Below the pieces are notes generated by a model that saw only the letters and a program-made list of their open reading frames with translations, searched no databases and had not been told where the DNA came from. A program made the position numbers and the translations under genes. Source: Papaver somniferum (Eukaryota; Streptophyta; Magnoliopsida; Ranunculales; Papaveraceae). From it: DNA of 64,000 nt. This document shows positions 1-10,430 of this stretch, one piece after another. Each line of letters starts with the position of its first letter. Position 1 is the first letter of the stretch. Location: assembly GCF_003573695.1 (NCBI RefSeq), contig NC_039365.1, positions 132,085,466-132,149,465 of the forward strand, written 5' to 3'.

Positions 1-1137
1 AGTTGATTAAAAGAGTGACAAGGTATAAAGCAGTGTGTTTAACAGATATAATTGTTACAGAACCACTGTTACAGAGAAACCTTAACACAGAACTGTTGCG
101 GACCCTGAATAATTGTTACAGAAGTTGTGACAAGGGTTATTGAATTTGAAAGAATAGGCCACGTTTTCTGCGACTGTCTCTTACTGTTGTCCTGTGTTCT
201 TCTTCTACCTTTCGCCTGTGAATTGTGAAATCGTTTCTGCAACCTCCTAAACTTCTCTGCAACTACCCCAAGGCTTACGTAACCCTTTTTATGACTCGAA
301 CAAACCTTTTTATAGCCAACAACCCGATCATAACTCGATGAAATATCGGTTTAACTTAACTTCTTTCTTCGTTGCCACGGTACGGGATTTTCTCTTCTAA
401 ATCTTGTTTATTCCTCCTCCGAATCAAATCCAACGTCCCAGATACTCTCAAGAATATTATGGAATCATAAGGCTACCATTCTTCCTTTATATATACGTAA
501 ATCCCATGTATAGAACCAAGAAAAATCCAATAATAATTCTTCCTTTTTTTGCTTCTCACGCATCTCCTGAGTTACCCAAACTTTCCAAACTCCTCTCAAG
601 GCTCAAACAAGACTGTATACATCCATATCCAGCGTAATATCTTCTCCCAAATCTCCAACAGAAGCCCGAGCATTTATCTTCCCCTGTTCTCTTAAAACCG
701 AAGACTTACTCCTATATTTTCAAAACTAATCACCATACACTCCCTGTTTAATCGTAACATGGTGTATCCAACACAAAGCAGCGAATAAATCCGGATAAAT
801 CTTCAGCAAATCTCGCCTGCAAATCATGCTGCACAACTGAATTTTGAATTCAGTTTTCCCTCCAAAATGGTGAAGAAGAAAGGGTCGCCCCTATCCAGAG
901 TAGGGGTGAGAATAGTAGATGTCTTGGGAGTGCCCCTGAGGGTGCCCCTTATCCAAATCGGGGGTCCGTTTATCAAATGTTCTCCCTGGTGCCTTTGACA
1001 GCTTTTCGAGCCCATTTTCCCAAAAATGTTTATTGGCCAAAAGTACCTACACACACATAAAATACCATAATAAGTACAAAATGAGGACTATCAATATATA
1101 GAATCGAGACAAATTAGACACAAAAATGTGTCTATCA
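1..1137 (-). mobile_element. LTR-like end of a retrotransposon, probably Ty3-gypsy (partial)
   Basis: Read on the minus strand, an element end starting TGATAGACACATTTTTGTGT begins exactly where the neighbouring Copia LTR is broken, so it looks like the TG end of an LTR inserted into that LTR. The rest runs off the left edge. A minus-strand TATA-like box lies near 305-315. The remainder is T/C-rich with no coding domain; the small open frames at 404-637 and 824-1054 have no recognisable motif. Assignment to gypsy rests on a general resemblance of the terminus and is weak. Confidence 0.45.
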
Positions 1138-3087
1138 ACTAGCCTACTACAATTTAACTTCGGACTGGAATGTATTTGAGCCCTAACTAATATCACACTG
1201 ATCAAGGTACAGTCGCGTTCCTTACGCCTCTGAATCCCAGAAGCACTCCATGCACTTGATTCCCTTAGCTAATCTCACCCACAACTAAGAGTTGCTACGA
1301 CCCAAAGTCGAAGACTTGATAAACCAATATGTCTCACACAGAAAAGTCTATTGAATAGATAAATTTGTCTCCCATAGAAATACCTATGAGTTTTACATGA
1401 ACCAATTGATACACCGAACTTATATTCCCGAAGAACAGCTTAGTAATATTAATCACCTCACAATAATATTAATCGTATGGTAGCGAAATAAGATATTGTG
1501 GTATCACAAACGATGAGACGAAGATGTTTGGGACAACTTTTTATGTTGCCTATCGGAGATTAAATCTCGAGCAAATCTTAGAGAAGATAGTACTCAATAC
1601 GATATAATACAGTAAGATCAGAATAGACAACTACAAAGAAAATAGTTGGGTCTGGCTTCACAATCCCAATGAAGTCTTTAATTCGTTAACCTATAATGGT
1701 TTTAGGAAAAACCTAGTTTAAAGGAGAACCGACTCTAGTCGCAACTAGTATCACACGGGAGGTGTGGGGGATTAGGTTTCCCAGTTCCTACAGTTCTCCC
1801 TTATATAGTCTTCAAATCAGGGTTTGTAATCAATGTTACCTTGGTAACAAAGAATTCAATATTCACCGTTAGATGAAAAACTGATTAGACTCAAGCTAAT
1901 ATCTTTCAACCGTTAGATCGAACTTAACCTGTTACACACAAATGAAAAGTGACTTCATTTAGATGTCGATAACCGTACCTAAACGTGTACACCTTGTTGG
2001 CTCAATAATAGTTAACCGAAGTTACCCATATGAGCACTTTCATATCAACCTTGTTCATCTCAATCACAACTAATTCAAATGACTCAAATGAAACTAGTTC
2101 TAGAGTTGTTCAATTGTTTATATTCTCATTGGAGTATACAAGACACAATTTAAGAAAAATCGATTTTGATTCACTCGAATCAATTCATGAACATTATAGC
2201 CACAGTTTGCAAAAGATTGCAATCCTTAATATATAAATGTATTAGTTCATGAACATACCGATTTTAGAACATAACCTACTCAAGTATGCAAATGGGTACG
2301 CATATCTAAGTGGCCGGACTTAGTTTGGGTTAGCCAGTATGCGAACGGGTACGCATACCTCTAAACTCAGTTTAATTCCCGAATTTGAACTTATGGCGGT
2401 ACACATATGGGTATGCATATTGAGTTCCGGGACTTGGCAACAGTTAGCATACAAGTACGCATATTGTGCTATATCCAATCATGGTTAATTGTTTTAAACT
2501 CCCATTTCAACTATTGAAACATTCTTAGAAGACGACAACAACTGTCTCACACAAACTATTAACTTCAAAGCAATTTTCAAGTGATCAATAAATCAATACG
2601 AAACATTCCTAGTCTACATCAAATGACTGTCTCACACAAATCATGTAAGATGTTACCAGGCGATTTTCACATGATCATCTTTTGACTTTCGTGAAGGATA
2701 TAAGATGAACTTGGTTAAAGCGAAAGCTTAGCAACACATATTTAGAGAATATGTAAGCGAGTTAAACTCACATTCGAAATATCAATTATGTATAATCGAA
2801 GTATATATAGCTATATGACTTTTATCTCAAATATGAGATAGAGTAGATAGACTTTTAAGTGATAGATGAGTTTAAGTCTCCATATACCTTTTGTTGATGA
2901 AGTTCCACAAGATCCCCTTAGTAGTTCTTCATCTTCAATCGATGAACTCCGTGAAGTCTAAAGCTCAATTACACTTTCTATCTTAATAAGTAGTCTAGAA
3001 ATCAAGACTTATAGTTTTGGCAACTAAACTTGACAAACAAGCTTGAGATAGCAATGCTTGCGAGTTCGACCGAGCAGTGTTCTAACA
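1138..3087 (-). mobile_element. Truncated large Copia (SIRE/Maximus-type) LTR
   Basis: The reverse complement starts TGTTAGAACACTGCTCGG at 3087 and follows, block by block, the complete solo LTR at 17671-19990 and the LTR beginning at 63491. It ends at 1138 inside the shared GTAGGCTAGT block, where another element takes over, so the last part of the LTR is missing here. A minus-strand TATA box (CTATATAAG, about 1799-1807) matches the TATA position of the 17671 copy. Four copies of a near-palindromic TATGCG..CGCATA motif lie between 2284 and 2466. No coding sequence. Confidence 0.8.
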
Positions 3088-3240
3088 AAATATAAATAAC
3101 CATTTATATTATTAGTTCAGAAAAATAAAAAATAAAAACTTTAAAGAAAATGCTATGTGAATCGGGAAAAAACTGGTCAACACACCCCCCCCCCCCCCCC
3201 CCCAACCACCACCAAACCGCCCCACCCCCCACCCCAGTCA
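3088..3240. repeat. AT-rich spacer with a 19-base poly-C tract
   Basis: A short AT-rich linker is followed by an uninterrupted run of C at 3185-3203 and further C/A-rich sequence to about 3235. Nothing coding is visible. Confidence 0.7.
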
Positions 3241-4608
3241 TTCCTGCAACCTTAAATTTTGTTGCATCTTCCATGAATTAGATAAAACAACTCCTATAAT
3301 CTTCTGTTAACATCTTTGATAACCTAAGATAAACCCGTTTTTTTTTCTTCCAATTTTTCAACCTAAATCGCTAATGTTTTCTCCAGAAATGAGCGGGTAA
3401 TCCCCGCTAATGGTATCTGATGGCTAAAATACACACAAGTTCATAGATCTATTGCAGATGGGTAGGGGTTTTAATTTAAAAATAGTAAAGGTTGATGTTT
3501 TAATGGATCTTTGTATCTTCTCATATATTATTCTCATGTGCATCTTATGTTTGTGGAAGGAAAGTCTCTTGATGGAGAATCCAGGTAACCTTTTGTCTTG
3601 GGTCTAAGTCCTTACTCTTTGGTTTTTGGTGATATTTTTGCGCTAATGTTACATCTATGTCTCTCTTGTGAATTTCTTATAAAAATCCATATCTAATTCC
3701 AAGTATTATTTCTTCTCTCCATGATGTTTATCATAGTCTCAAGTTGTTTTTATTGTTTTCTCCGTTAATGAATTATTATGAAGATCGTCAATCCCTAATT
3801 TATACCATTTTAATCTCTGAAATCATGGTTTCTCGTGATGTATGTTATGCTTCTCTGGTTCATGTCCTTCTATTTCTTATAAGTTAAAGTTTTTTCTCAA
3901 AAAACATTCTCTTGTTGTAGCTATTGTGGTGCTTTTGTATCACCAAGTCTGATTTTGGGCATGGTGATGTATCTTAAATATCATCCCACCTCAAAAAACC
4001 CTAAAACTTGAGTTTCGAAGACAGTTTGTCAAACTGTGTCTTAGATTTTTTTTGCTTTATTTTGTCTCTCATATAGCTTGACCTGGCTTGTCTTTCATCA
4101 TAATTTCAAGGAAAGTTCAGGGATTCTTTTTTGTCCTTCATCTAGTTTTGAAGAGTTTATTAGGAATCTTTTATCTTTAAGATATGGGAAATCTGATGTT
4201 TTCTTGCAATTTTTCATTCTGTGGATATCCTTCCATATATTTTCTTAGCCCATTTTCAAGTGTCTCTCTAGTAAGAATCTGAGTAGAAATTTTATTTCAA
4301 AGGGGGAATTACATCTTGTTTAGGTAACCCGTGGTTTTTTATCCCTCACAGTCAATACTGGAATAAGTTTTAGGCAACTTATTATCTATACTGGTTTTGA
4401 TAAATCTGAATTGGGTTTGATTAATGGGGTGAAACTTTGAATTTTCATCTTTGTGGCTACTGTGGTTTGCTTGAACATAAATTAGAAGAGAAACCGATCA
4501 TCAACAATCTAAAGCCCATCACGCAGAAGTATGTGACTTCGCTAAGAGCTCTGAGTGTTATAATTCAGAGGTATTACAGACTTTGAGCCTTCTACATTAT
4601 CCATAATT
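3241..4608 (+). pseudogene. Probable LINE 5' region with degenerate ORF1
   Basis: No long open frame survives. Near the end, two short stretches resemble the ORF1 protein of plant L1-type LINEs: GNPWFF at about 4326-4343, and a zinc-knuckle-like FHLCGYCGLLEHK at about 4443-4481, similar to the CCHC knuckle that follows the DUF4283 domain in that family. Position fits, since ORF2 of a plus-strand LINE begins at 9274. The gypsy-like element at 4609 interrupts this region. The 5' limit is unknown, and 3241-4250 shows only T-rich noncoding sequence. This is inference from short motifs. Confidence 0.35.
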
Positions 4609-4942
4609 TGATCTGTTTTTAGGTATTGGTCCATCAAAAGACCATGTAACCAAGTTTTCATACAAGAGAATTATCCCTAAAAGTAGTTTCCTAATCATAG
4701 AATGACACATATTTTTAGAAAATTACAAACATAAGGAAGTTTCCCTTCATAGAAAGACTAATATTTAGAAGCAACTCAACCTATAAATAAAGTGCAGTTT
4801 ATACTTATAGGTAGGAGAAGAAAAACTAGAGATTACTAGAAAAAATACTAGTAAGAAAATTCTAGAAGAAAAAAAGAACAAGGGTACAACTCATATGACA
4901 GAAAATAACTTAAAGGAAAACGTTGTAAAACTCTTTCACTTA
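4609..4942 (+). repeat. 5' LTR of the gypsy-like element
   Basis: Aligns along its length with 6948-7282, with several small indels. It carries a TATA box (CTATAAATAA, 4781-4790). The right limit is set where similarity to the other LTR ends after CTCTTTCACTTA. Confidence 0.7.
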
Positions 4943-5056
4943 GAAGGAAGGGCTTCGATCCAAAGGTAACGAGGTATTACCGTTAGATCCTAATATTGAT
5001 AGAAAAAAAGAACATATGTCTCATCATCATCATCATCCAATCTGCAAGAAAACGCA

Positions 5057-5461
5057 ATGAAGAAATTAGAGGAAGATATGAAAACTATAAAGAAAGATAT
5101 GGCTAAACTAATGGATACGATAAAAGGATTACAACTAACACAACAAGAAACAAACAGTTCCAAGTCAAATATGGAGAAACATCCAGAGTTGATAGATCAT
5201 TCGCCATTCAAAGTGGAGGCAAGAATCGAAATCGCTGCCTACAACGGAGATTTAGATCCAGGGAAGTTAGATGGATCTCTCAAGTCTTTGGAGGTTTATT
5301 TCAGCACCAAGGGATTTACTGAAGAGAAAAAGGTAAGTTTCGCTAGACTAAGACTTGATGGACATGCCCTAATTTTGGTCCCTAGCAATGAAGCACCAAT
5401 AACTACTTTGAAGCAATTCACAACTGCTATCCAAAATCAGTTTTACCCATGTTGGTTATAA
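5057..5461 (+). pseudogene. gag-like fragment (Ty3-gypsy)
   Basis: A 134-codon open frame. Residues 1-30 are Lys/Glu-rich and helical. Residues 60-105 carry the conserved gypsy gag pattern: YNGDLDPGKLDGSLKSLEVY, then a VSFARLRLDGHA stretch, corresponding to the usual LE.YF....../KV.FA...L.G.A block. After the stop, related coding sequence continues in other frames (QEYTTEFRKK near 5518) to about 5760, so the gene is frameshifted. A CAT-repeat stretch precedes the start. The short frames on the opposite strand at 5728-6246 are shadows. Confidence 0.6.
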
Positions 5462-6094
5462 AAAACGACTGCATGAACAATGGAAATTATTGCGACGAGT
5501 GAAAGAGCATAAAGTCCAAGAATACACTACTGAATTTCGGAAGAAAAAAAAAAGGTTGTAGAATTAAACGTGAATATGAGAGATTCCGAGACTATTGAGA
5601 AATATAAAGGAGGTTTTCCTTTTCAATACACACAGAACTTGCGTTATTTTCAGTAATCAACATTGATGATGCTTGTAAGAAATCTATGTACATTGAGATG
5701 AAGAATCAACCCGTTGGAGCAAAGCAATCAAATATCGAAGAAGGAGATATTGTGAAATTTGTCCATAAAGAGTAAAGAACTAATTATGTAGCGGAAAACA
5801 AAAACATCTGATACTGCGAAAACTGTAAAAAAAATTCGACATTCAAAGAAATAATGTAGGATATTACATTCGGAGCTAAGACCAGTACGGCGGAAATACC
5901 ACAAGCAAGCAAACACAACCATCTACAATAAAGAAGATGAGGAAAATAAAGAAGAATAGGTGATTGATGGATCACTTGATACCGACACAAATTTGTGATG
6001 ATGACAAGAAAAAGGGTATCAACTGGGATACAAGGTAAAGTCATTTCTCCGGGATTTCCGATCTCAAAATATACTATAAGAAGAGATATTTTGG

Positions 6095-6412
6095 GTGAAT
6101 GCAAGAGTTAAGAAAACACTTGTTCTTACTTTATTTGATAGTGGATCGCAACGAAATTTAATATCTGAACAACTCGTGAATAAGCTAAAGTTTAAGACAA
6201 CACCACACTCTAATCTGTACCTGTTAGGATGGTTAAATAAGGACACAAATATGGAAGTGACTGCTCAATGCACCTTTGAATTCACTATCAACGAGAAATA
6301 CATAGATCATGTAACATGTGATTTTATCCCATTAGATATTTGTCATATTGTATTTGGTACTCCTTACCTATGGGACACAGATGCAACATTCTCACGACGA
6401 GCAAAGGTTTAG
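6095..6412 (+). pseudogene. Retroviral-type aspartic protease fragment (gypsy)
   Basis: The frame reads LFDSGSQRNLISEQLVNKL near its N-terminus. The catalytic Asp lies in a D-S/T-G motif (here DSG) followed by the N-hydrophobic-I-S step typical of gypsy protease. It ends with PLDICHIVFGTPYLWD, which matches the ILG-like flap/core strand region of the family. The DSG replaces the more common DTG or DSGA and is compatible with activity, but the polyprotein around it is broken. The first Met is probably not a true start, because gag-pol is translated as a fusion. Confidence 0.7.
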
Positions 6413-6509
6413 AGGCTAGAGAAAGGATAAAAAGGATTTCGCATTCTAGCTTCTAAAGAGAAGAAGAAACTACAACATTTATCTTCACAATAAACGAAAC
6501 AGTTGGTAT

Positions 6510-6887
6510 ATGCTAGTCAGAATTTTGGACTACTCACGGTTCGAACCTAGTGAACTGATTTATGCAAACTTTTGCGAGTGCACTAAAACCGAAAAGAACG
6601 ATCGGCAACAATTGCTAGAAGGATTTGAAGACATCCTGCAACAGCCGCAGAAGTTACCACCGAAACAACAAGAGAAACCAGAAATTAATCTACTTGACGA
6701 GCAGAATAAGTCGTCATCATTACAAGTTGTGCAAGGCTTAGCTCTATGTGAAGTAACAAAAGAAAATCTGATTTTTTGCAGGAAGACAAAAATGACTACA
6801 ATTAGAGAACAAGATTGGTCTCAAGACTGCATTAACGAAAAATGTTTAAAGCACGTAAAGTGGTACTCTAGAGTACTACGGGACTAA
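6510..6887 (+). pseudogene. Protease-to-RT linker fragment, gypsy pol
   Basis: A 125-codon frame downstream of the protease. It contains FEDILQQPQKLPPKQQEK, the type of segment that in gypsy pol leads to the start of reverse transcriptase (F..vF..P..LPP.R..). The frame then runs out without any RT motif and the LTR follows 60 bp later, so RT, RNase H and integrase appear to have been lost by deletion. The short distance between protease and 3' LTR supports an internal deletion instead of simple decay. Confidence 0.5.
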
Positions 6888-6934
6888 ACTTCTGCACCTC
6901 TTAACTCAATGATTTTGAGGGACCAAAGCCTCCT

Positions 6935-6947
6935 GGTAGGGGAGGTC
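6935..6947 (+). other. Polypurine tract
   Basis: A purine-rich stretch (GGTAGGGGAGG) lies immediately left of the 3' LTR, as expected for the plus-strand DNA primer of an LTR retrotransposon. Confidence 0.6.
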
Positions 6948-7282
6948 TGATCCGTTTTTAGGTATAGGACCGTCAAAAGACCCTTTACCCAAGTCTGCAT
7001 ACAAGAGAATTAGCCCTAGCTAGTAATTCTTGAAGTTGTTTCCTAATTTCCTAGAATGAGACATATTTTTAGAAAATTACAATCATAGAGAAGTTTCCCT
7101 TCATAGAAAGACTAATATTTAGAATCAACTCAACATATAAATAAGGTGCAGCTTAATACCTGTAAGTGGGAGAGGAAAAACTAGAGATTACTAGAGAAAA
7201 TACTAGTAAGAAAATTCTAGAGGAAAAAAAGAACAAGGGTAGAAAATAGCTTAAAGGAAAACATTGTAAAACTCTTTCACTT
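6948..7282 (+). repeat. 3' LTR of the gypsy-like element
   Basis: Direct repeat of 4609-4942, starting TGATCCG and ending near CTCTTTCACTTA. A TATA-like ATATAAATAA lies at about 7135-7144. Confidence 0.7.
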
Positions 7283-7900
7283 AAGTAGTAAAACTAAGGT
7301 TCCAATTGCAATCTTTTTTTTCTTCACAAAATTGGTCAATTAACCCAATAACGATAATTCCTGGGTGAAAAAGATATGTAAAATTCGATACTGTTTAAAT
7401 GGATGAGAATGTGAAAATAGCCAGGATGTAAACAGTTTCATCTTACCCACTTTCAATTTATTTATTTTTTAATTTACATCAGGATGCATCCAGTTTCACC
7501 CTCGCTATTTTTTAAGTTTAAGCTAGGATGAATCCAGATTAATTCTTGCTATTTTTTGATGTCCATTTCAGCCGTACTAATTTTTACTCGTCCATTAGAA
7601 CCATATTTTAAAAATATTTGGCCAATTGACCAAATTTCTCTTTTTTCTTTTATTCTACTTGTTTAGCTATTCTCTATCATATTGGGGTCCAGAAATTGAT
7701 CAGAATCTTTCAATCTATGGTTCAAGAGGGAGGATACCACCTCAAATGCAGCTGGTAATGAAAATAACCCCCAGATTGCGAAGTTACAAACCATGATGAC
7801 TAAATCTCTTAACCCCCACCAAAAAAATAAAATAAAATGCAATAGATCGGTTTGTTTTATGAATTTGTTGTATTATATATATAATGCCATAAAAAACTAA
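7283..7900. repeat. Noncoding spacer with degenerate short repeats
   Basis: Three or four imperfect copies of a GGATGNATCCAGTTTCA-type motif occur between about 7420 and 7540. TTGGTCAATT near 7333 and its inverse near 7621 may be remnant TIRs of an old MITE of about 300 bp. No coding sequence is recognised. If the LINE reading is right this is LINE 5' sequence between ORF1 and ORF2. Confidence 0.35.
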
Positions 7901-8333
7901 GGTCCTGTTTGGTATAGTTTTCAAAAACAGTTTTCTGTTTTTAAAAACAGAGAAAACAGAAAACAGGAGAAAACGCGTTTGGTAAGGACATTTTCAGAAA
8001 ATGTTTTCTATCTGTTTTCTGTTTTTAAAAACAAAAAAATGAAAACAACAAATTATTGTTTTCTGTGTTTTCTCTTTTTTTCTTTTCTTTATTCTTTTCT
8101 TCTTTTCAGAACAAAGTAAGAGATGGGGAATGACTGCAAGTGAGTCATGGCTAATATCACTATCTCTTAGACGAATCTTTACATTTGATCCGATTTAGTT
8201 GGTTTTCCTTGTTTTCAAAAACAGTTTACCAAACAATTTTTAGAAAATGAAAACAAGGAAAAAAGGATATGTTTTTAAAACAGTGGAAAACTATTTTTGA
8301 AAACTGTTTTTCAAAACTGTACCAAACAGGCCC
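7901..8333 (+). mobile_element. Tourist-like MITE, copy 1 (433 bp)
   Basis: Ends are GGTCCTGTTTGGTA and its inverse TACCAAACAGGCCC, flanked by TAA on both sides, as expected for PIF/Harbinger-derived Tourist MITEs. The interior is full of A/T-rich inverted blocks (TTTTCAAAAACAG and inverse), so the strand can fold on itself. No coding capacity. Confidence 0.85.
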
Positions 8334-8440
8334 TAAGAGCTCTTTTCTTGATTTGGTTATATTTGTTATTTTTTTTGGTGTCCCAGCTTATTTATTTCCT
8401 GTGTCCCGGCTGCATTTTTATTTACTTTAGTAGTGTCTTA
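8334..8440. other. Spacer between two inverted MITEs
   Basis: A 107-bp T-rich segment that would be the loop of the large inverted repeat formed by the flanking MITEs. Confidence 0.7.
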
Positions 8441-8873
8441 GGGCCTGTTTGGTACAGTTTTGAAAAACAGTTTTCAAAAATAGTTTTCCACTGTTTTAAA
8501 AACATACCCTTTTTTCCTTGTTTTCATTTTCTAAAAATTGTTTGGTAAACTGTTTTTGAAAACAAGGAAAACCAACTAAATCGGATCAAATGTAAAGATT
8601 CGTCTAAGAGATAGTGATATTAGCCATGACTCACTTGTAGTCATTCCCCATCTCTTACTTTGTTCTGAAAAGAAGAAAAGAATAAAGAAAAGAAAAAAAG
8701 AGAAAACACGGAAAACAATAATTTGTTGTTTTCATTTTTTTGTTTTTAAAAACAGAAAACAGATAGAAAACATTTTCTGAAAATGTCCTTACCAAACGCG
8801 TTTTCTCCTGTTTTCTGTTTTCTCTGTTTTTAAAAACAGAAAACTGTTTTTGAAAACTATACCAAACAGGACC
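8441..8873 (-). mobile_element. Tourist-like MITE, copy 2 (433 bp, inverted)
   Basis: Nearly perfect reverse complement of 7901-8333 with exactly the same length. Ends are GGGCCTGTTTGGTA and TACCAAACAGGACC, flanked by TTA on both sides. Each copy has its own target duplication, so the pair arose from two insertions or a transposition-related inversion duplication, not from a single hairpin element. Confidence 0.85.
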
Positions 8874-9273
8874 TTAGTTTTTTGCGGAAACTCTCTCTTG
8901 TGCCGCCTGTTAGTAGATTTGTTTTTTCATATTAGTATCGTTTGTAAAAGCTAAATATTCTCCATGTAACTCATTGGTCTTTCCCACGGTCAACTTTTCT
9001 TTTTCTTGTTTTCTTTTCCATCTCACAATCTTGTTATATTTTAGTTCAATTTCTGTAAAACTCTTGTATTCTATTTTGTTGATACCAAATAGTTTAAATC
9101 TGAATTTTTACCTCAGCTCTTTTTGTTCTCTTTTCCCTAAATTTCTCTATAGTATCCTATTTTTGGTTTCAGATTAAGTTTATCATTCTCCAATTTATCT
9201 TGGTTTAAATTTTTAGAGTACCTATTCTCAGATAAGGTTTTTTCCTCTTTAGTTTTTTTTCTTTTTTTTATCA
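8874..9273 (+). other. T-rich leader before LINE ORF2
   Basis: No domain is recognisable. It is T-rich on the plus strand and probably belongs to the LINE region between ORF1 and ORF2. The open frame at 8974-9177 is low-complexity Phe/Leu/Ser and is not treated as a gene. Confidence 0.4.
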
Positions 9274-9585
9274 ATGAGGCTTTTATTCTGGAATGTCCAG
9301 GTATTGGGCCTCCAATAACTAAGGAACACTTTAACTATTTATGTCAATAATATAAGCTCGATATCATTTTCTTAGCCGAGACAAAAGCTCATTCGTCTCG
9401 AATAAATTTATTTTTCAAAAAGTCTCATTTTTATGACTGTTTTATTGTAACTTTCATGGGATTAGTTAAAGAATTATCCATAGCTTGGCACAATAATATT
9501 GGTATGAAAATATTCTCATTAAGTTTTAATTTGTGTCATTTTGACACGAAATTAGAGACAATGTGATATTGATTACATGTGTTTA
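9274..9585 (+). pseudogene. LINE ORF2 N-terminus: endonuclease start
   Basis: The ATG at 9274 begins MRLLFWNVQ. With small frame corrections it continues to IIFLAETKAHSSR and FIVTFMGL. This is the N-terminal EEP endonuclease pattern of plant L1 ORF2 (ILSWN.QGLG.P then IIFLSETK, the Glu being catalytic). The frame has several stops. It is cut at 9585 by the Harbinger-type element and resumes after 17033 with the next endonuclease motif. Confidence 0.75.
9583..9585. repeat. Target site duplication TTA, left
   Basis: TTA directly precedes the GAGCTAGCAC terminus; the same trinucleotide follows the right terminus at 17031-17033. A 3-bp TWA duplication is diagnostic for PIF/Harbinger. Confidence 0.85.
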
Positions 9586-9627
9586 GAGCTAGCACTATAA
9601 TGCACTCCATCCCTTCCCTATCCCTTA
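9586..9627 (+). repeat. Left terminal inverted repeat
   Basis: About 40 bp matching the inverse of 16989-17030 with a few differences. The CCATCCCTTCCCTATCCCT block is identical in both ends. Confidence 0.85.
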
Positions 9628-10430
9628 TATGTAGTGAAGGGATAGCACAAGGAAGCCAACCTCACTTTGGTGCCCTCCTATCCCTTTCCTACACGATACG
9701 GCTACTCGGCAGTCGTATGAATAGTGCCAAAGGGCTACTCAGTAGTCGTATCAGTGAACTCGTTGACTTGACCAATACAACTACTGAGTATCCGTTTTAT
9801 AGGTTTTAGTTCACAGAACCTACCTCACTCTACAATTTCCTCCTTCTTCTCTATTTTTCTCCTCTCCACAACCCCTTTCAATTTGAAGACCCTCTGGTGC
9901 GATTCAGGAGCTAAAATTCAATGGGTTTGTTCCTTAGTATCCGATGAAGCATTTGTCTTTGTCAATTTCGTGTTTCATCAGCAAAATCGTCCAAGGTGAG
10001 TGTTTAAAATTTTAAGGTTTAAATTTAATTTGAGTTTGATTATGATTAAATTGGAGACGTTAGATTGATTATAATGTCTCCTTGAATATTGTTTGATAGT
10101 TTTGAGACATTGTTGATTGATTTTATGACATTTTGTTGATTGAATCAAAGAGGTTGTTGTTTATGAATGATTCTTGATCTAGATATGGTATTGTTATTGA
10201 TAATTTTGGAATGATGGATGATTAAATGAATATGTATTATGTCTAGGTTTGATTGTTGGCAGAGAGGTTGCATTTGGATGGATAATTTAGGATTGATTAA
10301 TTATTTTGTTGTAGTTTGATAGATAATGTGGCTAATTTTTTCAATTGGTCTTGTATAATATATATGCATTCTAGAATTTTTGCATAAAATGGATTGTTTT
10401 GTGATGATTTTGTATACATGTGTGTTGTAG
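9628..10430. promoter_or_regulatory. Left subterminal region and 5' leader of the PMD gene
   Basis: Contains CGGCTACTC/GTCGTA motifs at about 9708-9755, matching motifs at the other end, followed by a T/C-rich leader (9810-9900). A likely first intron starts with GTGAGTGT near 10000 and ends in TGTTGTAG before the ATG at 10431. No other coding sequence is visible. Confidence 0.45.

Larger units (their letters stand above)
4609..7282 (+). mobile_element. Small non-autonomous Ty3-gypsy-like LTR element
   Basis: Two direct repeats of about 335 bp (4609-4942 and 6948-7282) starting TGATC(T/C)G flank an internal region with a gag-like frame, a retroviral-type aspartic protease frame and a short frame that would normally lead into reverse transcriptase. 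A purine-rich tract precedes the right repeat. No RT, RNase H or integrase is present and there is little room for them, so the element is non-autonomous or internally deleted. A standard tRNA-Met primer site is not seen after the left LTR. I could not find a target duplication. Confidence 0.7.

Noticed and set aside
404..637. 77-codon open frame near the left edge
   Set aside because: Pro/Leu-rich chance frame inside LTR-like sequence, no motif, no splice or start context.
8297..8548. 83-codon frame across the inverted MITEs
   Set aside because: Produced by T-rich MITE ends and the spacer; Phe/Leu-rich and not coding.
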